Shown in pieces: positions 34,274-42,992 of a DNA stretch of 64,000 nt; the first letter of the stretch is position 1; each line of letters begins with the position of its first letter. Under the pieces are notes generated by a model. It searched no databases, had not been told where the DNA came from, and worked only from the letters and a program-made list of their open reading frames with translations. A program made the position numbers and the translations under genes. The DNA is taken from positions 52,432 to 116,431 of the forward strand of contig NZ_JSVC01000003.1 in the NCBI RefSeq assembly GCF_000814475.1. Direction: 5' to 3'. Origin of the DNA: Flavihumibacter solisilvae (lineage in GTDB: Bacteria > Bacteroidota > Bacteroidia > Chitinophagales > Chitinophagaceae).

Positions 34274-35343
34274 CATTTCTTTAATGGATCAATTTCATCA
34301 ATTAACCGCACCAAATTAGCAAATGACTTCTTATATCTCTTCATAACCATTTCCTTCTCGTCCTGTTTGAAATGCAGTTCGGAAATGGCATTCTTCCTGA
34401 TGTAATAGTTGAATTTAAGGTTCACTACCCCTGGCTCAATTTTGCTTAAAGTATAGTGAACGAGGTAATTCAGGCCTTCGTCGTTCTCAGTGAACTCAAT
34501 CAGGTCGTCAGCCAGCACCTTGCTTCGACTGCTGATTATTGCCTCGCCATCTTCCGAAGTGATCTTGCACCTCATTCCTGAACGGGGAAGAAGGTCGTTA
34601 AATTTTTCTGCTTGTTTCACGCCTTCCATCCAACGACTGCGCAATTCAAAATCTGCCGTTGCCCTGAACAGCAGCCGAATACGCGTTTTGAATGTCTTCC
34701 GCATGGAGAAAGCAAGCGCCAGTTCTGAAAATTTTACTTTCGGCACCAACACTGGTTTGATCTCATCGCGTAGCATCCCCAGCTGGGTATATTGAAATGA
34801 AATGTTCCCGATGTCGGTAAGTTTATTTCCACTATGCCATTGGGGCCATTTGGCTGAGTTTACATGTATAAAGGGAAACATGTTTTCCGTCGCCAGCCAG
34901 TACTCATGATCCTCGATATCATTTTTCATCAGGTTATGGGCGATGATCACATCCCTTCCCATCAGCTTGCTGAAATTCCTGACTTTATATTCTGTGAGCT
35001 CGCCATAATGGGTAATGATTTTCAGGGTGAGCTTAACGGCCGACTGGCAGGCATTGCAATTGCAATATTTACTGAGGTCATATGATGCCAGGTGCGTGTG
35101 GAAATCACAAAACATTTTTTCAACCTGCTTAATAACCTGGTGTGCATCCGGCGAGTCGTCGTACCGGTAAAACAGGATCGCATCTCCTTCGATCTCAGAT
35201 AGCCTGAGACCAATCTGGTTGGAGTTCACCAACACCTCCAGCAATTCCTGGATGATCAGGCGACTGTGTTCAATGTCGGCTTCATTTACAAACCGGGAAA
35301 ATCCGCTGATATCAGGAATGAACAAAAGGCCATTTTTTCCCAT
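34273..35343 (-). CDS. DUF2652 protein with SRPBCC-like C-terminal part
   Basis: 356 residues. The first half matches DUF2652, a divergent class III nucleotidyl-cyclase-like fold: LLFIPDISGFSRFVNEADIE, LSEIEGDAILFYRY, with the two Asp positions seen in class III cyclases (PDISGF and EGDAIL). The second half (RATADFELRSRWMEGVKQAE, GMRCKITSEDGEA) resembles a START/SRPBCC ligand-binding domain. It could sense a hydrophobic ligand and make or respond to a nucleotide, but activity is unproven. It is the first of a minus-strand group that ends the fucosidase region. Confidence 0.8.
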   Translation of the reverse strand: MGKNGLLFIPDISGFSRFVNEADIEHSRLIIQELLEVLVNSNQIGLRLSEIEGDAILFYRYDDSPDAHQVIKQVEKMFCDFHTHLASYDLSKYCNCNACQSAVKLTLKIITHYGELTEYKVRNFSKLMGRDVIIAHNLMKNDIEDHEYWLATENMFPFIHVNSAKWPQWHSGNKLTDIGNISFQYTQLGMLRDEIKPVLVPKVKFSELALAFSMRKTFKTRIRLLFRATADFELRSRWMEGVKQAEKFNDLLPRSGMRCKITSEDGEAIISSRSKVLADDLIEFTENDEGLNYLVHYTLSKIEPGVVNLKFNYYIRKNAISELHFKQDEKEMVMKRYKKSFANLVRLIDEIDPLKK

Positions 35344-35374
35344 TTCAGGTTCAGTTTGTCAGTTCGGCAATGTA

Positions 35375-36118
35375 TCAAAAATCCTGCATAGTAGGCCTGA
35401 CCACAATTTCGTTGATGTCTACATCTGCCGGTTGCTCGATCGCAAATGCAATGGCCCGCGCCACCGATTCCGCCGGAATAGCCTGTTTGTAAAACTCGTT
35501 CACGTATTTGGCGCTTTCCGAATGCGAGGTGCCGAGTTTCAGTTCTGAGTCAACGGAACCGGGTTCTATTGTAGTGGTACGAATGCTTTTGCCTACTTCC
35601 TGCCTCAGCCCTTCACTGATCGCCCTTACCGCGAATTTGGCTCCGCTATAAACGGTGCCACCCGGACTGAACACCTTAACTCCGGCCACGGACCCCATAT
35701 TTATGAAGTGGCCCGATTGCTGTTTTTCAAAAAACGGTAATGCTGCTGCAATGCCATACAACACCCCTTTGATATTAATATCGATTATGCTGTCCCATTC
35801 GTCCGTCCTGGTCTCTGACATTGGCGCAATGGGCATAATGCCGGCATTGTTGATCATGACATCAAGCCTGCCGTACGTACTGACAGCTTTATCAACCAGG
35901 CGCTTCACCTCAGCTTTGTTTGTTACATCGGTGAGCTCGTAAATCGCCGTGCCGCCGAGAATTGAGATTTCAGCTACTATTGATTTCAGTTTGCTTTCGC
36001 GCCTGGCTCCTAATACAACTATTGCACCTTTTGCAGCCAGGTATTTCGCAGTGGCTTCACCCAGTCCGCTGCTCGCGCCTGTAATGACAATTACTTTGTC
36101 TTTGATGTTGTTTTCCAT
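35375..36118 (-). CDS. SDR-family oxidoreductase
   Basis: 247 residues. Cofactor motif VIVITGASSGLGEATAKYLA, then LGARRESKLKS, which has the basic RR pair of NADP(H)-dependent members; NNAGIM; catalytic Ser in HFINMGSVAGVKVF and YxxxK in GTVYSGAKFAVRAI. The C-terminal segment SARAIAFAIEQPADVDINEI V is typical of the cp-type serine-3-dehydrogenase-like group. The substrate is not known. The inverted repeat 36118-36142 at its start suggests control by an HxlR or MarR-type repressor. Confidence 0.9.
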   Translation of the reverse strand: MENNIKDKVIVITGASSGLGEATAKYLAAKGAIVVLGARRESKLKSIVAEISILGGTAIYELTDVTNKAEVKRLVDKAVSTYGRLDVMINNAGIMPIAPMSETRTDEWDSIIDINIKGVLYGIAAALPFFEKQQSGHFINMGSVAGVKVFSPGGTVYSGAKFAVRAISEGLRQEVGKSIRTTTIEPGSVDSELKLGTSHSESAKYVNEFYKQAIPAESVARAIAFAIEQPADVDINEIVVRPTMQDF

Positions 36119-36142
36119 TTGTAATCATTTATGCATTACAAA
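36118..36142. promoter_or_regulatory. Inverted repeat at the SDR start
   Basis: TTTGTAAT and ATTACAAA flank nine bases and touch the ATG of the SDR gene (36118). The right arm extends to ATTACAAAGT, the reverse complement of an element upstream of DoxX. Such a site would let a dimeric repressor block the SDR promoter; the divergent alcohol dehydrogenase is 150 bp away. Confidence 0.5.
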
Positions 36143-36290
36143 GTTGAACCGCCCTTCCTGTTATTTCAAATCACTTCTATCACATAAATAGTATTTGTGC
36201 TCAATCACCTGATGCCTGCAATAACAGTAAGTTTTTGCTGCAGTCTACCTTTGAATCACTCACTTATTTCCTCACCTAAAAAATAGCAGT

Positions 36291-37331
36291 ATGATACCAA
36301 AAACAATGAAGGCGGCTGTAATTCATGAATTTGGAAAGCCGTTGAAGATTGAAGAAGTGCCTGTTCCGAAACCTAAAGAGAACGAGGTGCTGGTAAAAGT
36401 TGTAACCTGCGGCGTATGTCATAGCGATGTGCACGCCGCAAACGGGGAATGGGCAGTGAAACCCGAGCTTCCTTTAATCCCGGGTCATGAATCTATCGGT
36501 TATGTCGCAGCCCTCGGACCTTATGTGAAGAATTTGAAAGAAGGCGATATCGTGGGTGTTCCCTGGCTGAACAGTACCTGCGGTTACTGCAGTTATTGCT
36601 CTTCGGGTAAGGAACCGCTTTGTACTGATCAGCATAACAGCGGCTATACAGTTAACGGGGGATATGCCGAGTATGTGATTGCAAATGCCAACAATGTAGC
36701 CCGCTTCCCGAAAAATGGTTTTGATTTCAAAGAAATGGCACCGATCCTTTGCGCAGGAATAACCGTGTACAAAGGTTTGAAAGCAACAGGGATCAGTCCT
36801 GGTCAATGGATGGGCGTTTCGGGAATCGGTGGACTGGGTCACCTTGGCGTTCAATATGCGAAGACAATGGGATTTAAGGTCGTCGCAATCGATATCAATG
36901 ATGAGAAATTGGAACTTGCCAAAAGGGTGGGAGCAGACCTCACGGTGAATGCTTCCAAAGAAGATCCTGCTGCCTTCCTTAAGCGCGAAGTTGGTGGCGT
37001 GCATGGGATGCTGGTGACTGCGGTAGAGAACGAAGCGTTTGGACAGGCAATTGGCGGAATCAGGCCCGGGGGTACGATGACCATGGTTGGCATTCCCGAG
37101 GGTAGCGTGGATGTGCCCATTCTCGATTCGATCATGAATGAGATTACAGTAAAAGGTTCATTGATCGGAACAAGGGAGGAAATGCAGGAGGCGATAGAGA
37201 TCGCACTGCAGGGGAAAGTGAAGACAGTTGTAACAGGCGCAAAACTTGAAGACATTAATGAGATTCTTCCCAGGCTGAAGAAAGGAAAAGTAGAAGGGCG
37301 GGTCGTTCTCGAAATCTCAGAACCATTATAA
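36291..37331 (+). CDS. adhP: Zinc-dependent alcohol dehydrogenase (AdhP-like)
   Basis: 346 residues of the MDR family. Catalytic zinc ligands are Cys in VTCGVCHSDVHAANGEW, His in LIPGHESIG and Cys in ILCAGIT; structural zinc cysteines lie in CGYCSYCSSGKEPLC. The NAD motif is GIGGLGHLGVQYAKTMGF, followed by an acidic Asp that favours NAD. The enzyme interconverts primary alcohols and aldehydes in the cytosol. A strong intrinsic terminator follows at 37347, so the gene is monocistronic. Transcription is probably from the SDR-divergent region. Confidence 0.92.
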   Translation: MIPKTMKAAVIHEFGKPLKIEEVPVPKPKENEVLVKVVTCGVCHSDVHAANGEWAVKPELPLIPGHESIGYVAALGPYVKNLKEGDIVGVPWLNSTCGYCSYCSSGKEPLCTDQHNSGYTVNGGYAEYVIANANNVARFPKNGFDFKEMAPILCAGITVYKGLKATGISPGQWMGVSGIGGLGHLGVQYAKTMGFKVVAIDINDEKLELAKRVGADLTVNASKEDPAAFLKREVGGVHGMLVTAVENEAFGQAIGGIRPGGTMTMVGIPEGSVDVPILDSIMNEITVKGSLIGTREEMQEAIEIALQGKVKTVVTGAKLEDINEILPRLKKGKVEGRVVLEISEPL

Positions 37332-37346
37332 ACAGGCGGGAAGAAA

Positions 37347-37375
37347 GAACAAGGTGATGTAATGTCACCTTGTTC
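37347..37375 (+). terminator. Intrinsic terminator after the alcohol dehydrogenase
   Basis: GAACAAGGTGA pairs perfectly with TCACCTTGTTC across a seven-base loop, followed by an ATTTATTGTTC-rich stretch. The ATG at 37362 lies inside the loop, so it cannot be a credible start for the next gene. Confidence 0.8.
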
Positions 37376-37403
37376 ATTTATTGTTCATTTCAAATTCTAT
37401 GTT

Positions 37404-38015
37404 GTGAAAAAAGAATATCCCGATTTTGGCAGGATCCTGAGATTCTCTGTCGATCAAAACGCGCATGCAGCTTTCAAACCTGCAGTCAGCAATTATTTAA
37501 AGAATGTACGGCACGCAGAAGGAAATATTATTGCGGAGTCTTACACAGATAAACAAAACAGCAACAATATCTGGATAATTGAACGTTGGGAAGACCGGAA
37601 CCTTGCTGGGCAGTATGCACCAGGCTTGCCTGTAAGCGCTGCTGAAATCATTTCCCTCACAGACCTGTCGCCGCTTTCAAAGCAGGCATGGCAAAAGGAT
37701 GGCCTTACTGGTGACGCCGTTACCATGATGCTGTTTATTCATGCTATGGATGGCAAAGCTGTTAGCTTAAAAGAATTATTTTCTACGGCGATGCCTGTAT
37801 TTAGAAATAGCAGCGGCATTCTCCTGTACCAATTCAGCCAGTTGGAGGGTAACCAGGACCGGTTTGTGACCTTCGAAAAATTCAGGGATGAAAAGGCTTT
37901 CAGGGAGCATCTTGATTTCCCGGTCTCAGGTCCCATCATGCAGTTTCTGCAGGCCTCGATCCAGGATCCGCCGTTTGAAAAGAACTTCTTTGAGCTCTCG
38001 AAATTCGCCTCGTAA
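37404..38015 (+). CDS. Two-domain ABM-like protein
   Basis: 203 residues. I place the start at the GTG at 37404 because the earlier ATG (37362) sits in a terminator loop. The chain has two ABM-like ferredoxin folds, about residues 5-85 (ILRFSVDQNAHAAFKPAVSN, NIWIIERWEDRNLAGQYAPG) and about 110-195 (MLFIHAMDGKAVSLKELFST, YQFSQLEGNQDRFVTFEKFR). Such proteins may act on quinones or simply be dimers of ABM folds fused together; the substrate is unknown. The last 80 bp overlap the convergent MerC gene. Confidence 0.65.
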   Translation: MKKEYPDFGRILRFSVDQNAHAAFKPAVSNYLKNVRHAEGNIIAESYTDKQNSNNIWIIERWEDRNLAGQYAPGLPVSAAEIISLTDLSPLSKQAWQKDGLTGDAVTMMLFIHAMDGKAVSLKELFSTAMPVFRNSSGILLYQFSQLEGNQDRFVTFEKFRDEKAFREHLDFPVSGPIMQFLQASIQDPPFEKNFFELSKFAS

Positions 38016-38373
38016 AGCAGATGTTCAACACATGCGCTGTTACAATAGAAATGGCAGCTGCCGGTACCAGCAGGTGGATGAATCGTTCGAGTGTGGCCTG
38101 GTTGAGAACCATCAGGCAATAGCCTGCGACAAACAAAACGATAGGCATACTCTTCCGGTGATGACGCCGGTATCCATGATACAGGGAGATGATGCCAAAG
38201 AGTAAGGCAGCGAGCATCATCGTCCATTCCACCCATTTATTTTCCAGGAATTCAATACTGAGCAGGGAAAGGCTGCTGAGAAACAGCGGCAACACTATGC
38301 AATGAATAGCACAGGTGATCGAAATTAAGATCCCTGCACCATCATAATACAGTCTCATTTTTTCACTGGCCAT
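37936..38373 (-). CDS. MerC-domain membrane protein
   Basis: 145 residues. MerC-like features: the cysteine pair in ISITCAIHCIVLPLFLSSL and four predicted helices (LISITCAIHCIVLPLFLSSL, WTMMLAALLFGIISLYHGY, MPIVLFVAGYCLMVL, LLVPAAAISIVTAHVLNIC). MerC proteins move mercury ions across the inner membrane, but the short Bacteroidota forms often stand alone without mer genes, as here. The C-terminal 20 residues lie within the overlap with the ABM gene. A general metal role is possible. Confidence 0.8.
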   Translation of the reverse strand: MASEKMRLYYDGAGILISITCAIHCIVLPLFLSSLSLLSIEFLENKWVEWTMMLAALLFGIISLYHGYRRHHRKSMPIVLFVAGYCLMVLNQATLERFIHLLVPAAAISIVTAHVLNICFTRRISRAQRSSFQTADPGSRPAETA

Positions 38374-38679
38374 ACTGCTGGAGTTGACTATAAAATTATT
38401 GTCTCCGCCTGCGTTTTACAATTTCTAAGTATCAATCATGTATGGTTGCACTAAACTCAACTGATGCTGCAAAAAGCGCCCCCCCCCATTTTTTTTGGAG
38501 TCCCTCACCTCAGCCTCCAAAATATTTGGACGCCCTGTATAAGTCTCACTCCCGAATGTTTAGCAGGGCAGCTACCTAAGTCGCTGTTATGCATTCTATT
38601 GAGGATTGCCCCTGCCTTGTACTACCGAATTTGGATCAACTGGCATACAAATCGCAGCCTTCAGTTACAAGCTGTTGTT
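38374..38679. other. 306-bp gap between MerC and LysR
   Basis: No credible gene is seen. The region holds a C9-A-T8 homopolymer tract (38479-38496), an inverted repeat TTTTGGAG/CTCCAAAA (38493-38522) and a near-palindrome TCCAAAATATTTGGA (38516-38530). An in-frame extension of the LysR protein could be read through it but has no family-like content. Confidence 0.5.
38479..38530. promoter_or_regulatory. Homopolymer tract and dyad upstream of LysR
   Basis: C9, A, T8 precede TTTTGGAG...CTCCAAAA and TCCAAAATATTTGGA. The dyad TCCAAA-N3-TTTGGA resembles a LysR-type autoregulatory site. The mononucleotide runs could slip during replication. Confidence 0.35.
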
Positions 38680-39576
38680 ATGTTGAATCTCGAATGGTTT
38701 AGGACATTTAAAGCAATTTATGAGACCGGTAACCTGACGGCCGCAGCCAACGCGTTGTATATTTCACAACCTGGGGTGAGCCTGCATTTAAATTCCCTCG
38801 AAACCTATACCGGCTACCCCTTGTTCAAGCGCGAAGCCAGGAAAATGACACCTACGGACAGGGGAACCATCTTGTATAACTGCATCTTCGATTCAATGAA
38901 AAAGCTGGAAGAAACCGAACAGGCATTTTTCAGGAATTCAAAGGTTAACAAGCCGACCATCAGCGTAGGCATGAGGTATGAAACCTTCGAATACTCACTC
39001 GAGGAGCATGTGGCGCAATTGCCTTTCAACCTGATCTTACGATTTGATAATTACACTGAAATGCGGCACGACCTTGATGCCGGTAAACTGGATATGATAG
39101 TGACACCGCATAAGGAACTACATGCCAACCTGGAATACACCCCGTTCTTTATTGAGCGGATCATCCTCGTTTGTGGCGGCAGAACCGAATCGGCAGAGCT
39201 CGATAACCTGGTTGTAAACAACGACAGGAAAGCCATGAAACATTGGTTAAAAAAACAGGTGTGGTATTCAACTGCTGCAGATATGATGTACCTCAAAAAT
39301 TTCTGGATCGCCAATTTTGATTGCCTGCCGGACCTGAGTCCGAACTATATAGTTCCTCACTTTTCTTCCATCCTTCGGTGCCTGAGCAACGGAAAAGGCT
39401 TTTCGGTTATGCCGGAATTTTTATGCAGGAAGGCGATCGGGAATAACACTATCAGGCGGGTATGGGAGGCGTCTGCGAGTCTTGAAAGCATGCTTTATTT
39501 CTGCAAAAGGAAAAAGACCATCTTTGCCCACGAGATCCGGCAGCTGGAAGAGCTGTTGATCCAGAAACGCTTTTAA
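38680..39576 (+). CDS. LysR-family transcriptional regulator
   Basis: 298 residues from the ATG at 38680 (MLNLEWFRTFKAIYETGNLT); an upstream ATG at 38464 adds 72 residues of no family likeness. The HTH is LTAAANALYISQPGVSLHLN SLE followed by LFKREARKMTPTDRG. The remainder is a two-lobed effector domain (MRYETFEYSLEEHV, LDAGKLDMIVTPHKEL). The likely site is the dyad near 38516. The target is not known; it is convergent with the hydrolase gene, overlapping by 4 bp, and divergent from MerC. Confidence 0.9.
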   Translation: MLNLEWFRTFKAIYETGNLTAAANALYISQPGVSLHLNSLETYTGYPLFKREARKMTPTDRGTILYNCIFDSMKKLEETEQAFFRNSKVNKPTISVGMRYETFEYSLEEHVAQLPFNLILRFDNYTEMRHDLDAGKLDMIVTPHKELHANLEYTPFFIERIILVCGGRTESAELDNLVVNNDRKAMKHWLKKQVWYSTAADMMYLKNFWIANFDCLPDLSPNYIVPHFSSILRCLSNGKGFSVMPEFLCRKAIGNNTIRRVWEASASLESMLYFCKRKKTIFAHEIRQLEELLIQKRF

Positions 39577-40418
39577 ACTCTTTCGCTCAGCCAGCTGATG
39601 ATATCATCTATCACCACACCGTTATTCCTGTCATTTACCAGGTCGTGGTAAAATCCTTCATACAACTTCAGTTCCCTGTCACTGGAAGAAACGTTTTCCA
39701 TAAAGTATTTACTTCCCTCGGGGCTCGTGGCCCTGTCTGCAGTTCCATGAAGAATAAGCAGGGGAAGGCTTATCCTGTTCATGCCATTTTTTAGGTCATC
39801 AGCTGCACGTAACAATTGCTGCATTGTTTTGGCTGGTTGCTTTTCGCCTAACAGGAATGGATCATTGTTCATCGTGTCCACCACGGATTTATTCCGGGAA
39901 AAATCCTCATTGTTTAACTTCACCAGCCGGGTATGCGGAATTACATTAGCCAGGAATTTGATCGTAGCCAATGCAAACCTGGGCGCTGGAATTTGGAAGG
40001 CAAAGCTCTCCGAGATCAGGCCCGCAAGTTTGTACTGGTAGATCATGGCATACACTGAAGCAAATACCCCTCCGGCACTATGGCCAAACAGGAAAACGGG
40101 GAATGCCGGGTATTCGGATACGACGATGTCCATCAGTAAGTTGATGTCTGCAACAACATCATTATAATTGCCGATGTAGAATCTTTCGCCTTCCGATAAA
40201 CCCCTTCCGGGAAGATCCAGGGCAAAAACCCCGAATTGAGCCTTGTTGAGCTGAAGGGCAAAATTGTTGTAATAGCCGCTATGCGAATTCAGCCCATGAA
40301 CAATGATGACTATTCCTTTAGGCATGCCATCCGTTTTCCAGTTCCTGTAAAAAATGTCCAGCCCTTTATGACCGATAAAGCAGCCTGACTTTGGTTTTTC
40401 CTTTACTTGCATGTACAT
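39573..40418 (-). CDS. Monoacylglycerol lipase-like alpha/beta hydrolase
   Basis: 281 residues from the ATG at 40418; an ATG at 40412 is equally possible, and the one at 40472 overlaps the upstream gene. No signal peptide. The catalytic serine lies in FLFGHSAGGVFASVYAMIY, the acid is probably Asp in LILHGTADRATSPEGS, and the His in YEGFYHDLVNDRNN. IVHGLNSHSGYYNNFALQLN matches the lysophospholipase group. It probably hydrolyses acylglycerols or a related ester in the cytosol. It follows the dehydrogenase gene by 7 bp and could be in one operon with it. Confidence 0.88.
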   Translation of the reverse strand: MYMQVKEKPKSGCFIGHKGLDIFYRNWKTDGMPKGIVIIVHGLNSHSGYYNNFALQLNKAQFGVFALDLPGRGLSEGERFYIGNYNDVVADINLLMDIVVSEYPAFPVFLFGHSAGGVFASVYAMIYQYKLAGLISESFAFQIPAPRFALATIKFLANVIPHTRLVKLNNEDFSRNKSVVDTMNNDPFLLGEKQPAKTMQQLLRAADDLKNGMNRISLPLLILHGTADRATSPEGSKYFMENVSSSDRELKLYEGFYHDLVNDRNNGVVIDDIISWLSERV

Positions 40419-40425
40419 AACCTGG

Positions 40426-41793
40426 CTATTTAATGTAAACAGTCTTGATGTTGACAAATTCATGGATCCCAAATGAACTTAACTCCCGTCCATACCCGGA
40501 ATTTTTAATGCCACCAAATGGTAAGCGGGGATCCGATTTAACCCGTTCATTTACATAACTGGAACCGGCTTCAAGAATATTCCGGGCTATATTTTCCCCT
40601 TTTTCTTTATTACTGGTAAATACGGCAGAGCCTAGTCCAAAATCGCTGTCATTTGCAATTCGTAATGCATCGGCTTCATCTTTAGCGGTAATGATCGAAG
40701 CGACCGGGCCAAATAGTTCCTCATCATAGGCCGGCATACCGGGTTGTACGTTTGTCAGGATGGTTGGCGGGTAAAAAGCATGTTTGCCCGGAGCTACTGT
40801 TCCTCCTAAAATACAGGACGCGCCTTTCTCGATGGATTTAAGAACCTGGTTGTGCAGTTCGTCCCTCAGGTCCTGGCGGGCCTGCGGACCGACATCAGTG
40901 GAAAGTGCAAGCGGGTCACCAACGACCTTTTCCTGCATTTTCTTCAGGAACATTTGCGTGAATGCTTCTGCGACCGGGGCTTCCACGATAAATCTTTTTG
41001 CCGCAATACAACTTTGCCCGCTATTGATCAAACGGCTTCCTACGCAGGTCTCCGCTGCATGTTCAAGGTCTGCATCTGCAAGTACCACGTAGGCATCACT
41101 TCCGCCAAGTTCCAATACAGTTCTCTTGAGAAAAGTTCCTGCTTTGCTGGCTACTGCGATTCCTGCATTATTACTTCCTGTCAGGGTTACCGCTTTGATA
41201 TGCTGATTTTCGATGACCTTATCGATCAGGTTGCTTCCTATCAGCAATGTCTGGAACACATGCTCAGGAAAACCTGCTTCGTTTACAATTTGTTCAATGG
41301 CCAGCGCACAGCCGGGTACGTTAGATGCATGTTTCAGGACCCCGCAATTTCCGGCTGCCAGTGCGGGTGCCAGGAATCGGAACACCTGCCAGAGGGGAAA
41401 ATTCCAGGGCATGACCGCAAGAATTACTCCCAGTGGCTGGAAGCTGGCATAACTCCTGGATGCTTCGGTTTCTATGACCCGGTCAGCCAGGTGTGCTGGT
41501 GCATTGGCGGCATAGTACTCACAGCACACGGCACATTTTTCAATTTCATCGAGCCCCTGGATAACAGGTTTGCCCATTTCATTTGCCATCAGGGTAGCCA
41601 ATGGTTGCCTGTGTTTTCTTAAAACGCCAGCCATGTTTGTAAGCAGCCTGCTGCGTTCGGCATGGCCTGATTTTTTCCAGCTGTTCCATGCCTGGTGAGT
41701 CTGTTCTATTTTCCTGTTAACATCGTCAAGTGTCAATGTATCGTAGGTTTTGATCTGCTCACCACTAGTGGGATTAATTGAAACGATACTCAT
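40426..41793 (-). CDS. NAD(P)-dependent succinate-semialdehyde-type dehydrogenase
   Basis: 455 residues. The aldehyde dehydrogenase fold has the oxyanion Asn in VMPWNFPLWQVFRFL, cofactor stretch GNCGVLKHASNVPGCA, catalytic Glu in KRTVLELGGSDAYVVLADAD and catalytic Cys in INSGQSCIAAKRFIVE. Sequence style matches the SSADH/GabD group, but exact aldehyde specificity is not fixed. The enzyme oxidises an aldehyde to an acid in the cytosol. It is the second gene in a minus-strand group with the lipase-like hydrolase downstream. Confidence 0.88.
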   Translation of the reverse strand: MSIVSINPTSGEQIKTYDTLTLDDVNRKIEQTHQAWNSWKKSGHAERSRLLTNMAGVLRKHRQPLATLMANEMGKPVIQGLDEIEKCAVCCEYYAANAPAHLADRVIETEASRSYASFQPLGVILAVMPWNFPLWQVFRFLAPALAAGNCGVLKHASNVPGCALAIEQIVNEAGFPEHVFQTLLIGSNLIDKVIENQHIKAVTLTGSNNAGIAVASKAGTFLKRTVLELGGSDAYVVLADADLEHAAETCVGSRLINSGQSCIAAKRFIVEAPVAEAFTQMFLKKMQEKVVGDPLALSTDVGPQARQDLRDELHNQVLKSIEKGASCILGGTVAPGKHAFYPPTILTNVQPGMPAYDEELFGPVASIITAKDEADALRIANDSDFGLGSAVFTSNKEKGENIARNILEAGSSYVNERVKSDPRLPFGGIKNSGYGRELSSFGIHEFVNIKTVYIK

Positions 41794-41804
41794 AATCGAA
41801 GTTT

Positions 41805-42833
41805 TTAGAATAAGACAAATTCTTTTGGTTGAATAGGCTTTGGGATATTTATTTCTCCTGTTATTCCAAGCAGGTCAATCTCTATGGATCTGCAAATGGA
41901 AAGCATAGGTGTGTCGTTGTGCAGTCCTTCAAAAGGATTTTCTGAATAATCCCCTATCATTTCCAGCACCAGGTATACCCAGCTAACGATAACCCCGACA
42001 GGGATACTCAGCCAGATAGCCGCGCCACCTATCTTGTTGAATTCGGCAATTATTCCAAAGGGGAGGAGGAAAACGAAGATGCAGACAAACAAAAAACTGA
42101 AGCTGGCATATTTGCGGGGGAAAGGTGTTCCTTTAATTCGTTCCACTTTAGCCTGCACACTATGCAGGTCATTAATTGCTCCCTGGATATTACTTTGTTG
42201 GATCGGGTTAATTGCCTTGATGTCGAGCAGGTGCTGTACCATTTGGGATTGCCTTTCCAGCAGTTGTACAGCAATGTTGCTGTGACCCTGAATATTGAGT
42301 TGTTCCGCTGCCGGCAGGTAATTCCGGTTGGCGATCTCATCCAATTCGGCTTTGAACATGTCAATAAGCCTGGCGCGTCGTTGCCGGTTATGACGGCCTG
42401 TTCTCCATACATTATGCAGGCTCACATGCTCCCAAATAGCTGGTTCAAGTAGCTGTATACGCAATTGATAGATGTACGCGATATGCCGGAAGATGATTTG
42501 TTGCCTGATGCTTTTGCCCTCGTCCTGGTTAACCGCTTCTTCTGAACGGTAATTTTTGACCATTACAGCCAGCTGCCTGCTTTGGCCGGTGATCTCATCC
42601 CAGAGCCTTCTTGCTTCCCATAATCTTCCGTACGACTGGTTGTTTTTGAAACCCACATAGAATGCGACGGCAGTGCCAACCAGCGAAAGCGGCAACCACG
42701 GGAACAGGATCAGTTTACAACCTGTGCAATAATAAACGATAGTCACAAGCGACATCCATGTGGTGAGCCACCAGATATGATGACCTGCGAATTCATACAT
42801 TGACTTTAGCGAAAGTGTTTTCCTGACTATCAT
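41805..42833 (-). CDS. Bestrophin-family (UPF0187) ion-channel protein
   Basis: 342 residues. Four membrane helices are visible: two near the N-terminus (IWWLTTWMSLVTIVYYCT, LILFPWLPLSLVGTAVAFYV) and two near residue 240-290 (FSFLFVCIFVFLLPFGIIAE, AIWLSIPVGVIVSWVYLVLE). Conserved family features are FKNNQSYGRLWEARRLWDEI and EMIGDYSENPFEGLHNDTP. Bacterial bestrophins are pentameric anion or cation channels of the inner membrane. The start at ATG 42833 gives a 42793-region leader without a cleaved signal. It is divergent from the DUF1254 gene at 42993. Confidence 0.88.
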   Translation of the reverse strand: MIVRKTLSLKSMYEFAGHHIWWLTTWMSLVTIVYYCTGCKLILFPWLPLSLVGTAVAFYVGFKNNQSYGRLWEARRLWDEITGQSRQLAVMVKNYRSEEAVNQDEGKSIRQQIIFRHIAYIYQLRIQLLEPAIWEHVSLHNVWRTGRHNRQRRARLIDMFKAELDEIANRNYLPAAEQLNIQGHSNIAVQLLERQSQMVQHLLDIKAINPIQQSNIQGAINDLHSVQAKVERIKGTPFPRKYASFSFLFVCIFVFLLPFGIIAEFNKIGGAAIWLSIPVGVIVSWVYLVLEMIGDYSENPFEGLHNDTPMLSICRSIEIDLLGITGEINIPKPIQPKEFVLF

Positions 42834-42992
42834 AAGAGCGACTGACTTGCCAACCCAAAATTGACGAAGGAAATGCTGGCTAACAAATAACCAGAATCAT
42901 AGCTGCCCTAATAATTTTAATTGATTGGGGATTTAACTTACCCCGTTGGCGGAATGAGATTATCCCGGGTGTCTACTACTAAAGACATCCGC

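Noticed and set aside
40852..41622. 256-codon frame opposite the aldehyde dehydrogenase
   Set aside because: Cys-rich random-looking sequence without a fold, opposite a well-supported gene.
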